Positions 11,122-20,826 of a stretch of 64,000 nt of DNA are shown here, in pieces. Below the pieces are notes generated by a model. The model ran no database searches, was not told where the DNA came from, and saw only the letters and a list, made by a program, of their open reading frames with translations. Source of the stretch: Mycolicibacterium doricum (GTDB lineage Bacteria; Actinomycetota; Actinomycetes; Mycobacteriales; Mycobacteriaceae); the NCBI RefSeq assembly GCF_010728155.1, contig NZ_AP022605.1, forward strand, positions 3,038,001-3,102,000, read 5' to 3'. Within the stretch, counting starts at the first letter, position 1. Each line of letters opens with the position of its first letter. Made by a program: the position numbers and the translations under genes.

Positions 11122-11718
11122 ATGGAGCTGGCTCTACAGGCCTCGCTTTTCGAGCACGCAGAGCGCCGCGTGCTCGGTAACGGCGCATGGCTCGACGTCC
11201 GGTCGGGCTGGCTGACCGATGCCGCCACCCTGTTCGACGAACTCCGTGAAGGCATCCCGTGGCGGGCCGAGCGCAGACAGATGTACGACCGGGTGCTCGA
11301 CGTGCCACGGCTGCTGAGCTTCCACGATCTCGTCGACGACGAGGCGCCCCATCCCCGCCTCAAGCAGATGCGCCGGCGGCTCAACGACACCTACGGCGGC
11401 GAACTCGGTGAACCGTTCACGACCGCCGGGCTATGCCTCTACCGCGACGGCAACGACAGCGTGGCTTGGCACGGCGACAACATCGGCCGCAGCAGTCGCG
11501 AGGACACGATGGTCGCGATCGTCGGCCTGGGCGCCACCCGGATCTTCGCGCTGAGGCCACGCGGCGGCGGCCCGTCGCTGCGCATCCAGCACCACCACGG
11601 CGACCTGCTGGTGATGGGGGGATCGTGCCAGCGCACATGGGAACACGCGATCCCGAAGACCACCAGGCCGACCGGCCCGCGGATCAGCATCCAGTTCCGG
11701 CCGCACGACGTGCGGTGA
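11122..11718 (+). CDS. AlkB-type 2-oxoglutarate/Fe(II) dioxygenase
   Basis: A 198-residue AlkB-family enzyme, expected to repair alkylated nucleobases by oxidative demethylation. Iron ligands are visible as the HxD pair in AWHGDNIG and the distal His in RTWEHAIPK. The 2-oxoglutarate-binding arginine is in PRISIQFRP. Corresponds to Rv1000c. I chose the ATG at 11122 (MELALQASLF) rather than the upstream frame because a -10-like element lies 7 bases before it. A LexA-like box upstream fits a DNA-repair function. Confidence 0.85.
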   Translation: MELALQASLFEHAERRVLGNGAWLDVRSGWLTDAATLFDELREGIPWRAERRQMYDRVLDVPRLLSFHDLVDDEAPHPRLKQMRRRLNDTYGGELGEPFTTAGLCLYRDGNDSVAWHGDNIGRSSREDTMVAIVGLGATRIFALRPRGGGPSLRIQHHHGDLLVMGGSCQRTWEHAIPKTTRPTGPRISIQFRPHDVR

Positions 11719-11721
11719 CGG

Positions 11722-12375
11722 TCAGCCCTGGACGGCGGCGACCGCGTCGACGAGCAGCCGGCGGGCCCGTTCGGTGTCGACCGGCGCCACCGGCTTGTCC
11801 GGGATGACGAGGGGATTCGCCGTCACGATCACCATGAAAGACCCGAAGCGGGCGGTGTAGTTGTACAGCTCCCCGGTGCGCGGCGCGCCGGCCACCACGG
11901 TCTGCAGGACGCGGTGCGTTGCGCTGGTCTGCACACCGTCGATCTGCGGCGCCTCGACCACCTCGACGGCCCCGCGCAGCCCCGGGCCGCCGAACTCGAC
12001 CTTCTTGCAAGAGTCTCCCGGATCGGTGACCGGCAACGGCGCGTTCGTCTCGACCGCGAGGGCGATGAACCGGTTGCCTTCACCTTCGGCGGTGGCAGCG
12101 GCCATGTTGCCCTTCAGATCTCCCTCGGGCAGTCGTCCTTCGGCCAGCTTCGCGCACTCAGGAGGCTCAAATGTCATGCCGGGCGGCAACTCCTGCGGTT
12201 GCAGCAGTTTCGGGTCGATACCCGTCGGCGCGATGTCGCGGTACTGGAACCGTTCCCCGAACGTCGCCCTGACTTCCGAGATGCGCGCGATGTCGGCGTC
12301 GGCGTCCGGGGTGGGCCCACATGCGGCGAGCAGTCCGACGCAGGCCGTGGCCGCGGTCCTCTTACAGGTGGACAT
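11722..12375 (-). CDS. DUF5642 lipoprotein
   Basis: A 217-residue exported protein of the mycobacterial DUF5642 family. The N-terminus (MSTCKRTAATACVGLLAACG) ends in a lipobox LLAAC, so lipidation and anchoring on the outer face of the plasma membrane are likely. The mature part is one globular domain with one further pair of cysteines (PPECAKL and GDSCKKV) that could form a disulfide. Function of the family is unknown. A paralogue lies just upstream on the same strand with about 28 bp between, so the two are probably co-transcribed. The annotated ATG is preferred to a TTG three codons earlier. Confidence 0.75.
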   Translation of the reverse strand: MSTCKRTAATACVGLLAACGPTPDADADIARISEVRATFGERFQYRDIAPTGIDPKLLQPQELPPGMTFEPPECAKLAEGRLPEGDLKGNMAAATAEGEGNRFIALAVETNAPLPVTDPGDSCKKVEFGGPGLRGAVEVVEAPQIDGVQTSATHRVLQTVVAGAPRTGELYNYTARFGSFMVIVTANPLVIPDKPVAPVDTERARRLLVDAVAAVQG

Positions 12376-12403
12376 CGCCGCCAATGTACCGGGCGAGCGG
12401 CGG

Positions 12404-13057
12404 TCAACCCCGCAACGCCGCCACGGTGCGGGTCAGCAGATCCGTGGCGAAGTCGTCGCCGAGCGCAGGGTGCGGCGACCCGGGGTCGGTGACCACGGTG
12501 ACGTACACCAGGCGGATGTCCTCATAGGCGACCAACGTCCGGGCGTGCGAACGAGTTTCGGCTCCCCCTTCGACGACCGTGACGGTGTCGGCCACCATGC
12601 CGAGGCCGGCGGCTCCGGCCACCGGCGGCGGCTCGGCGAGGCGCACGGTGCCCGTTGTCGGACCTGACGTGATGGTCCAAGCGCCGCACTCGTCGAGCAG
12701 CGCGCGGTCGGCGGGCACCGCTCCGTCGGCCGCCACCGCGTACACGATGCCACCCTCTCCGGACGCCGAGAGCCCGCGCACCGTCGACGGCTCGACTGCG
12801 GGCGCGGCCAGCACGCCGCACTGCGGCGGGTCCGCCGTCCAGTTGGGGCCGTATCCCCACTGCGCGAGCGGTGTGACGCGGCCCTGCAGTTCGGCCACCT
12901 CATAACCCGGCGGCAACTCGTATCGGACCCGGTCCATGCGGGATGGGTCGATCGGACCGGCCGATTCGGCGGTCGACGGGGCAGGAGGGGGTGGCGACGG
13001 CTGACCGCATGACGAGACACTGACGGCGACGGCCAAGATGACCGCGAAGCGGCGCAC
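12404..13057 (-). CDS. DUF5642 lipoprotein (paralogue)
   Basis: A 217-residue protein with a signal peptide ending in a lipobox-like SVSSC (MRRFAVILAVAVSVSSCG) and a Pro-rich linker, then a DUF5642-like domain with one conserved cysteine pair (PPQCGVL and LDECGAW). It resembles its downstream neighbour in length and layout but is clearly diverged. Start GTG at 13057. No enzymatic motif seen; the pair may be envelope-associated. Confidence 0.72.
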   Translation of the reverse strand: MRRFAVILAVAVSVSSCGQPSPPPPAPSTAESAGPIDPSRMDRVRYELPPGYEVAELQGRVTPLAQWGYGPNWTADPPQCGVLAAPAVEPSTVRGLSASGEGGIVYAVAADGAVPADRALLDECGAWTITSGPTTGTVRLAEPPPVAGAAGLGMVADTVTVVEGGAETRSHARTLVAYEDIRLVYVTVVTDPGSPHPALGDDFATDLLTRTVAALRG

Positions 13058-13104
13058 GTCGCGTTGATACCACAGTCGGTATCACAGCGTGCGCCGCGGC
13101 TCGG

Positions 13105-14637
13105 TCAGGCTGCGCCCGGGTCGTTTTCGGCCCGGTCACTCCGGGAGTGCCTTGCAAACCGGTCCCTATCGCGTGGGCGATCCTGTTCGTTTTGCTCCGA
13201 AGTGTCGGCGGCGTCCTGTGGACTCTGTTCACGACGGCCGGTGGAGCCGGTGGACAAGCGCTCGAACGCACGGCGCTCAGCCAGCGCCGCCGGCACGGTG
13301 TCCTCGCGCGGCGGCGCCAGGTTGCTCAAGCCGCGCGGGCGGTCGGTGATCGGCGTCCGCGGATGGTGTGGCGTCGCGAGATCCTGGTTGTCGTCGGCCA
13401 CCGTTACTGCACTTGCGGGATTGACCTCCGTCGCGCCGAGCTCAGGGCCGAGGTCTTCGCCGCCCACGCCGTACGGGCTCGTCACCGGGTCCGTGCCGAG
13501 GGGACGGAAGCTGGGGTCGCCGGCAGCCTCGGCAAGGCCGTCGTCGAGGCCGGTGGGGATCGCGACAAGCAGGTCGACGACGCCGGTGACCGGGTTGACC
13601 AGCGGGATGAGGCGGGCGCGGGTCGGGGTGCCGACATTTTCGGGGTCCCGGTCATAGCCCCACTCGACGATCACGCGCAGTGGTGCGTCAAGTGCGGTGA
13701 GGATGGGCGACGGCACCCCGAGTTGTTCGAACGGCATCAGCAGCGGCAGACGCTCGGTGGGGATCAGGTAGTAGGTGGTGTCCCCCTCAGTGCCCTGCTC
13801 CAGCGGGGTTCCGACATCTTCGCTCCAGTAGTCGCCGTGCAGGTAGTAGATCCCGAGCAGCGCGTTTGTCGTGGCCACGAGGTTCAGCGGGTACACCGGG
13901 AAGTCCGCCCAGCCGTCGTACTGGCGGGCGATGTCGATGGTGGGAAACAGGTACTCGGCGTCAACGAGCGGGCTGTCCGTCGGTGTCTCTCCGCTGAAGG
14001 TGACGTCGAGCAGCGGGATGTAGAGGCCCGCGAATCGCTGGAGGACACCGCCGTTGGGCCGGTTGGGGTTGGCGATCAACACGACGGAGACCTCCGGCGG
14101 CGCACCATTTTGTGGCGCGTTCGACGAGCTTGCGCTTCTCGATGGTCGCGATGACCGCGCTCTGGGAGTAGCCGTAGACGACGAATGGACCCTGCAGTGT
14201 GACCGGCTCCGGCTCCGCCTCTGTCTCTGATCGTCCGGCACCGATCGCGCCACGCACGGCTTGCCCTGAATGCAATTGTCCAGGTTGACGACCCCGGCGT
14301 CGACCGAGTCGTCGAACGTCATGGTGCCGAAGACGGGGGCGAACTCCTCCGGCGTGTGAACCGCGACGGCGGTGTAGCCCACGGAGGTGGTGGACCCGCC
14401 GATTCCGCTCGGCGCGACGTACACCCGGATCGCGCTGGTGGCGTATTCGTCGACGAAGGTAAGGTCGTCCGCCCATTCGCCGTCCTCGCCCACCAGGGGA
14501 TGTTCCGTGCCACCCATCACGAGAACCGTGGCGAGCAGGTGCACCGCCGACGGCAGAGTCACCGACCACCCGATCGCCAGCGCCGCTGAAATGGCACCGA
14601 TCACGAGCGCCAGCGAACGGACGGACTTCCGAACCAT
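13105..14637 (-). pseudogene. PE-PPE-domain secreted hydrolase-like protein with out-of-frame middle
   Basis: The open frame is 510 codons and has an N-terminal signal or anchor (MVRKSVRSLALVIGAISAAL) plus the PE-PPE domain start (VLVMGGTEHPLVG). In the continuous frame residues from about 128 to 180 are Arg/Ser-rich and unlike the family. The neighbouring frame over the same bases (about 14100-14255) encodes EAEPEPVTLQGPFVVYGYSQ followed by SAVIATIEKRKLVERAT, the expected domain core with the nucleophile elbow GYSQS. The family sequence returns to the first frame at GAPPEVSVVLIANPNRPNGG. Two compensating frameshifts, real or from sequencing, explain this. The C-terminal 130 residues are polar and disordered. 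As read, the product lacks the catalytic serine. Confidence 0.7.
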
Positions 14638-14775
14638 CGACCTCCCCTAGGAATTCTGCAGGCTGACCATCTTCAGCGCACTTCCGATCCAGGGAGCTGC
14701 GCAGCATGCCAGGCGAGTCCCACGCGTCATCTGAGAGATTCACAGGGGAAATGCTGTCGACTGCAAGCAACTGTT

Positions 14776-15160
14776 TGCTTGGGGAACGACAACACCGGAC
14801 TCCACCAGCACAGTAATGGTCCGCGACGCCAAAACGGCATCCGCGGCGATGACTTCTGCCGACCCGTGGCGGACGGCGACCCGGGCGAGCTCCTCTCCTG
14901 CTCTTGGGGGCCTCCGGCGAGGCCGATCGGCGTGACGTTGACGATCACCTCGGCAGACCGTGCCAACACTTCGCCGGTAGTAGTAGTAGTCGTAGCGAGG
15001 CGGTCTTCGCGAGCTCGTCGGTTACTCGCGTCGCGTGCCGCCACGGTCCCGGAGGTGAACCCGAGGTCGCGAAACGCCGCGCCGACGGCGGATGCCTATT
15101 GAGGTAGTCGGTGTTGGAGCGGTCTGCACAGCCGGGCGTCCGTGCTCAGCGGCGGCCGTC
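14776..15160 (-). pseudogene. Remnant of an AroE-like (shikimate dehydrogenase family) gene
   Basis: No intact ORF, but short conserved blocks occur in order on the minus strand in different frames: AAFRDLGFTSGTVAARD (about 15030-15081), EVIVNVTPIGLAGGP (about 14900-14960), then EVIAADAV (about 14830-14870). They resemble the NADP-binding half of mycobacterial shikimate 5-dehydrogenase-like proteins. Stops and frame changes lie between the blocks, and most of the N-terminal substrate domain is missing. The 14638-15163 interval holds nothing else I can support. Confidence 0.5.
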
Positions 15161-15163
15161 CCA

Positions 15164-16160
<997 letters not shown>

Positions 16161-16229
16161 GGGTCCGAGGCTACGGAGATGCACCAGACCCGACGAGGAA
16201 AGGCCGGTGACGTCTTGCCCGCAACAAAA

Positions 16230-16264
16230 AGCGCCCGGTGTCCGTGGTAACGGATCCGGGCGCT
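16230..16264 (-). terminator. Intrinsic terminator after the 127-residue secreted protein gene
   Basis: Inverted repeat with arms AGCGCCCGG (16230-16238) and CCGGGCGCT (16256-16264). On the minus strand it is followed by TTTTTGTT, a good U-tract. It lies 30 bp beyond the stop of the gene ending at 16295. Confidence 0.75.
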
Positions 16265-16294
16265 GCTCGTTGAATCAGATCGGCTCAGAGCGGC

Positions 16295-16678
16295 TCACCA
16301 CTCGAACAGCTCGGGCCCGCCCGAGTCGAAGATATTGTCGTCGATGGGCCCCCACCCGAGCTCGCCGGCGGTGACGGACGGCACGGCGCGCAGCGAGTCC
16401 TTCGACTCACCGCCGGCCGGCGGCAGCGGTGCGCCGATGTCGGCCGCGCGCACCTCCGAGGGCCCGGCGTTCACGACACCGACATCGGCGACGCGGATGC
16501 CGTCTTCGGCGACGGGGAACGCGGACGGCGCCGCTGGGTCACCCTCGACGTCGTCGACGTCGGCGCCTGCGGTCCCGGCTCCGAACGCCAAGAAGGCTCC
16601 GGTGACGGCGACCGCACCGAGTCCCATGATGCCCAGCTTCTTGGTTCTGCGGACGAGGGCTTCGGCGTGTTCGGCCAT
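16295..16678 (-). CDS. Small exported protein of unknown function
   Basis: A 127-residue protein with an Arg/Lys-containing N-terminus and hydrophobic segment ending in an Ala-rich cleavage region (KKLGIMGLGAVAVTGAFLAF, then GAGTAGADV), so probably secreted. The mature part is acidic and Pro/Gly-rich with no recognised domain (ends GPELFEW). The ATG at 16678 is preceded by a strong ribosome-binding site (AAAGGGGAGGCAG). A terminator follows. I do not recognise the family. Confidence 0.6.
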   Translation of the reverse strand: MAEHAEALVRRTKKLGIMGLGAVAVTGAFLAFGAGTAGADVDDVEGDPAAPSAFPVAEDGIRVADVGVVNAGPSEVRAADIGAPLPPAGGESKDSLRAVPSVTAGELGWGPIDDNIFDSGGPELFEW

Positions 16679-17095
16679 CTGCCTCCCCTTTCTCTGTGGG
16701 ATCTGGTCCCGGACTGTTGACGTCAAGCGCGCTGACGCAGATTATCAGGCAAGGACATACCCCGCACCTGCACGGACCCATCAGATTCGGTGAACTTCTG
16801 GGGTCGGATTCCGGCAACGAAAGCAGATCGGCGCTTCGCTTCTTCTACACGTCGACTCTTCCACACGTCGGCGTCGATGCCACGGGATACCAGCCGTGGC
16901 GCAGGTCGACGGCGTCCACGTGCCAATGCCGCTTGGCCGGTCCTGGTCAACGTGGCGCGCCTGCAAGTCAGGAGCTGCCGGTGGCGTAACCACCAAGTTC
17001 GCCTGCCTAACGGTCCTGCCTGTCCACGACTTCGACTCCGTCTTGTGGCGGGCAGCCCATAGAACAGCTGCGCCCTCGGGAACCGGTCGGCACAG
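16679..17095. other. Non-coding interval
   Basis: About 417 bp between the small exported protein and the end of the SNF2 gene. Several short frames are open on both strands but none shows family-like residues, a ribosome-binding site or codon bias like the neighbours. It must hold the promoter of the small exported protein. I see no repeat or RNA gene. Confidence 0.5.
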
Positions 17096-20000
17096 CTACG
17101 AGATCAGTTCACGGATGTCGTCGGCGCTGAGGGCGGAACCGAACGCGTTGCCGCCGTCGATGACGCTGGCGAACAGCTCCGCCTTGCGTGTGTTGAGCGC
17201 GAGCACCTTGTCCTCGATGGTGTCGCGCGCGATCAACCGGTACGCCATGACGGTGCGGGTCTGTCCGATCCGGTGGATGCGGTCGACGGCCTGCGCCTCC
17301 ACCGCAGGGTTCCACCACGGGTCGAGAAGGAAGCAGTAGTCAGCCTCGGTGAGGTTCAGCCCGAACCCGCCCGCCTTGAGGCTGATCAGGAAGACCGGCG
17401 CGTCACCGTCCTTGAATCGTTGGATCGCCTTGGCGCGGTCCCGGGTTCGGCCGTCCAGATAGCAGGAGGCAATGCCCTCCGCGTCGAGACGGTCGCGGAC
17501 CTGCCCCAGGAATCGGGTGAACTGGCTGAACACCAGCGCGCGGTGACCGCCGGAGACGACCTCACGCAGATGTTCGACGAGCGCGTCGATCTTGGCGCTG
17601 GGCAACCCGGTGTGGGCGGGGTCGACCAGTCCAGGATGCAGCGCCAGCTGCCGCAGTACGGTCAGCGACTTGAGGATGGTGAACCGGTTGTGTTGGATGT
17701 CGTCGAGCAGGCCGAGCACCTTCTGACGCTCCCGCTGCAACCGGATGTCGTAGATCTTGCGGTGGCGTGGGGTGAGCTCCACGTTCAAAATCTGTTCCTG
17801 CTTGGCCGGCAGCTCGGGAGCGACCAGGGCCTTGGTGCGGCGCTTCACCAGTGGCTTGATGCGGCGCCGGAACAACTCCAGCAGTTCGGCGTCACCCGAT
17901 TTCTCGATCGGCTTGGCATAGTAGCCGGCGAACTTGTCGGGGTCGGGGAACAGTCCGGGCGCGGTTATCGCCAGCAGCGACCACAGCTCCATGAGATTGT
18001 TCTCCATCGGGGTGCCGGTGATGGCGAGTTTGAACGGTGCCTGAAGTTTGCGCGCACACTGATGGGTCTTGGCGTGGCGGTTCTTGACGTACTGCGCCTC
18101 GTCGAGGATCAACCCGGACCACGCCTGGGCCCCGTGAGCGTCGCAGTCGAGCCGGAACAGCGTGTAGGAGGTGACGACGACGTCGGCATCGCAGACCAGC
18201 TGGTCCAGGTTCGCACCGGACCGGCCCAGGGTGTCGGTCACCGTCACGACCTTCAGCCCGGGCGCGAACCGCGCGGCCTCGACCACCCAGTTCGACAACA
18301 CACTGGCCGGCGCCACCACCAGGAATGGCCGGCCCGCAGCCCGTTGGCGGGCATGGCACATCAGCGCCAGCGTCTGCACCGTCTTTCCCAGGCCCATGTC
18401 GTCGGCCAGGATTCCGCCCAGGCCGTGGTCGTAGAGCGTTGCCAGCCAAGCGAACCCATCGTGCTGGTACGGACGGAGCTCGGCGTTCAGCGTGTTGGGC
18501 ACGGCGATCGGATCGAGGGTCTGCAGCTCACGCAGCCCCGCCACCTGACGCCGCCAATCTTTGGCCTGACGCACCCCCGTGGCCAGGCCAGCCAGGTCGT
18601 CGAACAGTCCCGCCTGGAAACGGCTGATTCGCGGTCGGTCGTCGCCGTCATTGAGAGCGCGGGCTTCTTCGACCAACGCACGCAGCTTCAGCAGTTCCGG
18701 CTTGTCGAGCGCGATGTAGGCGCCGTCGTCGAGCAGCAGGTAGTCGTGGCCGGCGGTCAGCGCCGCCAGCACCCGGGGCAGCGGAATCTTGTTGCCCTCG
18801 ACACTGATCGTGATTCCCAGGTCGAACCAGTCGGTTTCGCCGCTGACCGAGGCAACCCTCACTCCGATCTGCAATGAGCCGCCGGCCTCCCGGTAATCGG
18901 CAGGCTCGCCGGTGATCTCGACGGTGACGCCGTCCGTGGCACCCAGCATCGGCTGCAATTCTGTCGCGAAACGCATGGTGTCGACGCCGGCGAGGATCGT
19001 CGCGGTCAGCGCTCCCGTGTCGTCGCGCAGACCACACCGCTCCAGGGGCGCACTGATGTCGGCAGCCAACTCGCGTTCGGCGTCCAGATCACGAACACCG
19101 ATGTCGTCGAAGGTGTCGAATGGGGTGCGGAGTTCCTTGTCGCCCACCCGGTACGACCAAGACCAGGTGAGTGCCAGTTGATGCGCGGCGCGGTAGTCGG
19201 CACTCAGCACCAGTTGCGGGCCGGTGATCTCCGGGGCGGTGAACGAGCCGTCCGACGACGTCACCGCGGCGACCGAGCGGAGCCGAGGGAAGTATTCGAC
19301 GGCGAACTGTTCGGCCGAATCGGCCGGAATCACCAGCGTCTCGTTGCGCACGATGAGACTCTGCAGCGCGGTTGGTGCCGCGGCAGCGAGGGGCGCTATC
19401 CGGAGCACTTGGTCGCCGTAGGCGACGCCGTGCGCGGGGGATCCGATGAACGCCGCCACAGTCACGGATGCGCCGTCCACCTCGAGCACCGGGCGCACCG
19501 TGAGGGCACCCGAACTGTCGGTGGCCACGTCGAGATTTACTCTCGCCGCAGCGCCCATGGCCACCTTCTGCCCGGTCCCCGCGTGCACCAACCGCACACC
19601 CACTCGCCTGGCCTCGGTCAACAGCGGCCAGAGTTGCGCACTGTTCAACCGGCCCAGGTCGATCGTCTTCACGACGCCGTATGAGTAAGGGCCGTGTGAG
19701 TAAGGCAGGTAGCCTCCCGTGGCGGGAGACTGCAAGAGCGCGAACAACTTGCGCAACTTCTCGATGTGCTCAGGGTGATATCCGTTATGCACCAAAGTGG
19801 CCAGGTTGGACCAGTTCACGTCACTGCCCACCCAGCCGCCACGCTTGCCCGGGCGCACGACGCGGGCCTCCAGCGTCGGCGAGCTGTCGCCCGCGACCAA
19901 CTCCAGCTGGATGCCCAACGGAATGGCCGCCCCATAGGGTGCGCTGGCTCCGGTGCGTCCGACGGCCTCAGGCAGCAGCGCGTCCAGCGACTGCCGCCAG

Positions 20001-20329
20001 TCGGCACGTGGCGCGGGTGTCTGGTCGGTGCCGGCTGCCGTGACCACCAAGGCCGCGACGTGTTTGCAGTTCAGCTGCATCGGGCAGCTGCACCGTCCGC
20101 CCTTGAGAGCCCACGTGCCGGCCGGCTCGCGCACCAGGTGCACGGTGGTGGCGTACGTGCGGCCGTGGTTTCCGCGAACAGATCCGACCAAGCTGCCGGG
20201 GTTAGGACTCCACAGGCAGCGCAGAACCCGGCCGCTGTGGGCGTACTCGGTCCCGTGGCGAACCGTGTCACGCCCCAGCCGCGCCACGGCGTCGTCTAGC
20301 GAGATCCGCGGATAGGTCAACGTCTGCAT
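17096..20329 (-). CDS. SWIM-domain SNF2-family ATPase (DEAD/DEAH-type helicase)
   Basis: A 1077-residue protein. Near residue 70 is a SWIM zinc finger, C-S-C-PMQLN-C-K-H. A long middle region is unassigned. The C-terminal half is a complete SNF2 motor: motif I GGILADDMGLGKTVQTLALM, motif II LILDEAQYVKN, motif III ITGTPMENNLMELWSL, then motifs V and VI in the second lobe (SLKAGGFGLNLTEADYCFLL; DRIHRIGQTRTV). Such proteins translocate on DNA and are thought to remodel protein-DNA or RNA polymerase complexes; the role here is unknown. The ATG at 20329 is chosen because upstream residues are not family-like. The gene interrupts the order expected from M. tuberculosis and sits beside a tRNA-Ala gene. 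Confidence 0.88.
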   Translation of the reverse strand: MQTLTYPRISLDDAVARLGRDTVRHGTEYAHSGRVLRCLWSPNPGSLVGSVRGNHGRTYATTVHLVREPAGTWALKGGRCSCPMQLNCKHVAALVVTAAGTDQTPAPRADWRQSLDALLPEAVGRTGASAPYGAAIPLGIQLELVAGDSSPTLEARVVRPGKRGGWVGSDVNWSNLATLVHNGYHPEHIEKLRKLFALLQSPATGGYLPYSHGPYSYGVVKTIDLGRLNSAQLWPLLTEARRVGVRLVHAGTGQKVAMGAAARVNLDVATDSSGALTVRPVLEVDGASVTVAAFIGSPAHGVAYGDQVLRIAPLAAAAPTALQSLIVRNETLVIPADSAEQFAVEYFPRLRSVAAVTSSDGSFTAPEITGPQLVLSADYRAAHQLALTWSWSYRVGDKELRTPFDTFDDIGVRDLDAERELAADISAPLERCGLRDDTGALTATILAGVDTMRFATELQPMLGATDGVTVEITGEPADYREAGGSLQIGVRVASVSGETDWFDLGITISVEGNKIPLPRVLAALTAGHDYLLLDDGAYIALDKPELLKLRALVEEARALNDGDDRPRISRFQAGLFDDLAGLATGVRQAKDWRRQVAGLRELQTLDPIAVPNTLNAELRPYQHDGFAWLATLYDHGLGGILADDMGLGKTVQTLALMCHARQRAAGRPFLVVAPASVLSNWVVEAARFAPGLKVVTVTDTLGRSGANLDQLVCDADVVVTSYTLFRLDCDAHGAQAWSGLILDEAQYVKNRHAKTHQCARKLQAPFKLAITGTPMENNLMELWSLLAITAPGLFPDPDKFAGYYAKPIEKSGDAELLELFRRRIKPLVKRRTKALVAPELPAKQEQILNVELTPRHRKIYDIRLQRERQKVLGLLDDIQHNRFTILKSLTVLRQLALHPGLVDPAHTGLPSAKIDALVEHLREVVSGGHRALVFSQFTRFLGQVRDRLDAEGIASCYLDGRTRDRAKAIQRFKDGDAPVFLISLKAGGFGLNLTEADYCFLLDPWWNPAVEAQAVDRIHRIGQTRTVMAYRLIARDTIEDKVLALNTRKAELFASVIDGGNAFGSALSADDIRELIS

Positions 20330-20703
20330 GGGTTCAGACGATAGAGGGGGACCCCGACATAGCTGGTCGGTCGCGCGGCGTGTCGATCCGAAGTGGTGCT
20401 GATGAGGCGTATGCGACGTCGGCCCCTGGCTGGCCACGCCAACCTGCGCCGCGGCACCGTGGCTAGCGTGCTCCTCGCATGGCAGCGTGGAACCACCTGG
20501 CGGCTTGGGGCACCGTTCAACCTCCTGCACCCGGCAACACGTTTCTGAGACGCTACTTGCTGCTTAGCGGGAGGGCGCACACATTCAGAGTCCCCCACTC
20601 ACCCGAGTCAAACGGCAGTCCCGCGACTGACATCAGGCCCTATTTTCCGCTTGTAGACAGCCAAACTGGCGGGTTCGAGTAAGGCTTCTTAGGCGCCGAA
20701 CAG
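20330..20703. other. Non-coding interval between SNF2 gene and tRNA-Ala
   Basis: About 374 bp with no supported gene. Base composition is slightly lower in G+C around 20550-20700 than in the flanks. I looked for a direct repeat of the tRNA 3' end that would mark an integration junction and did not find one by eye. Confidence 0.45.
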
Positions 20704-20776
20704 TGGAGCTAAGGGGAATCGAACCCCTGACCTACTCGATGCGAACGAGTCGCGCTACCAACTGCGCCATAGCCCC
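20704..20776 (-). tRNA. tRNA-Ala (anticodon CGC)
   Basis: A complete 73-base cloverleaf on the minus strand. The acceptor stem pairs GGGGCTA with TAGCTCC, the D arm contains AGTTGGTA, the anticodon stem ACTCG/CGAGT encloses TTCGCAT (anticodon CGC, reading GCG), and the T arm is AGGGG-TTCGATT-CCCCT. The CCA end is not encoded. It follows the SNF2 interval and precedes the glpR-like gene on the same strand. Confidence 0.96.
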
Positions 20777-20826
20777 TGATACCGGAACGAAAGGCTACCA
20801 GCCGTCGCGCACCGGCCGAAACCGAC

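Noticed and set aside
17273..18877. 534-codon open frame on the plus strand
   Set aside because: Lies inside the SNF2 ATPase gene on the other strand; the motifs belong to the minus-strand frame.
20640..20776. Integrative-element attachment site at tRNA-Ala
   Set aside because: No second copy of the tRNA 3' end (GGGGTTCGATTCCCC) was seen in the preceding 7 kb and there is no integrase.
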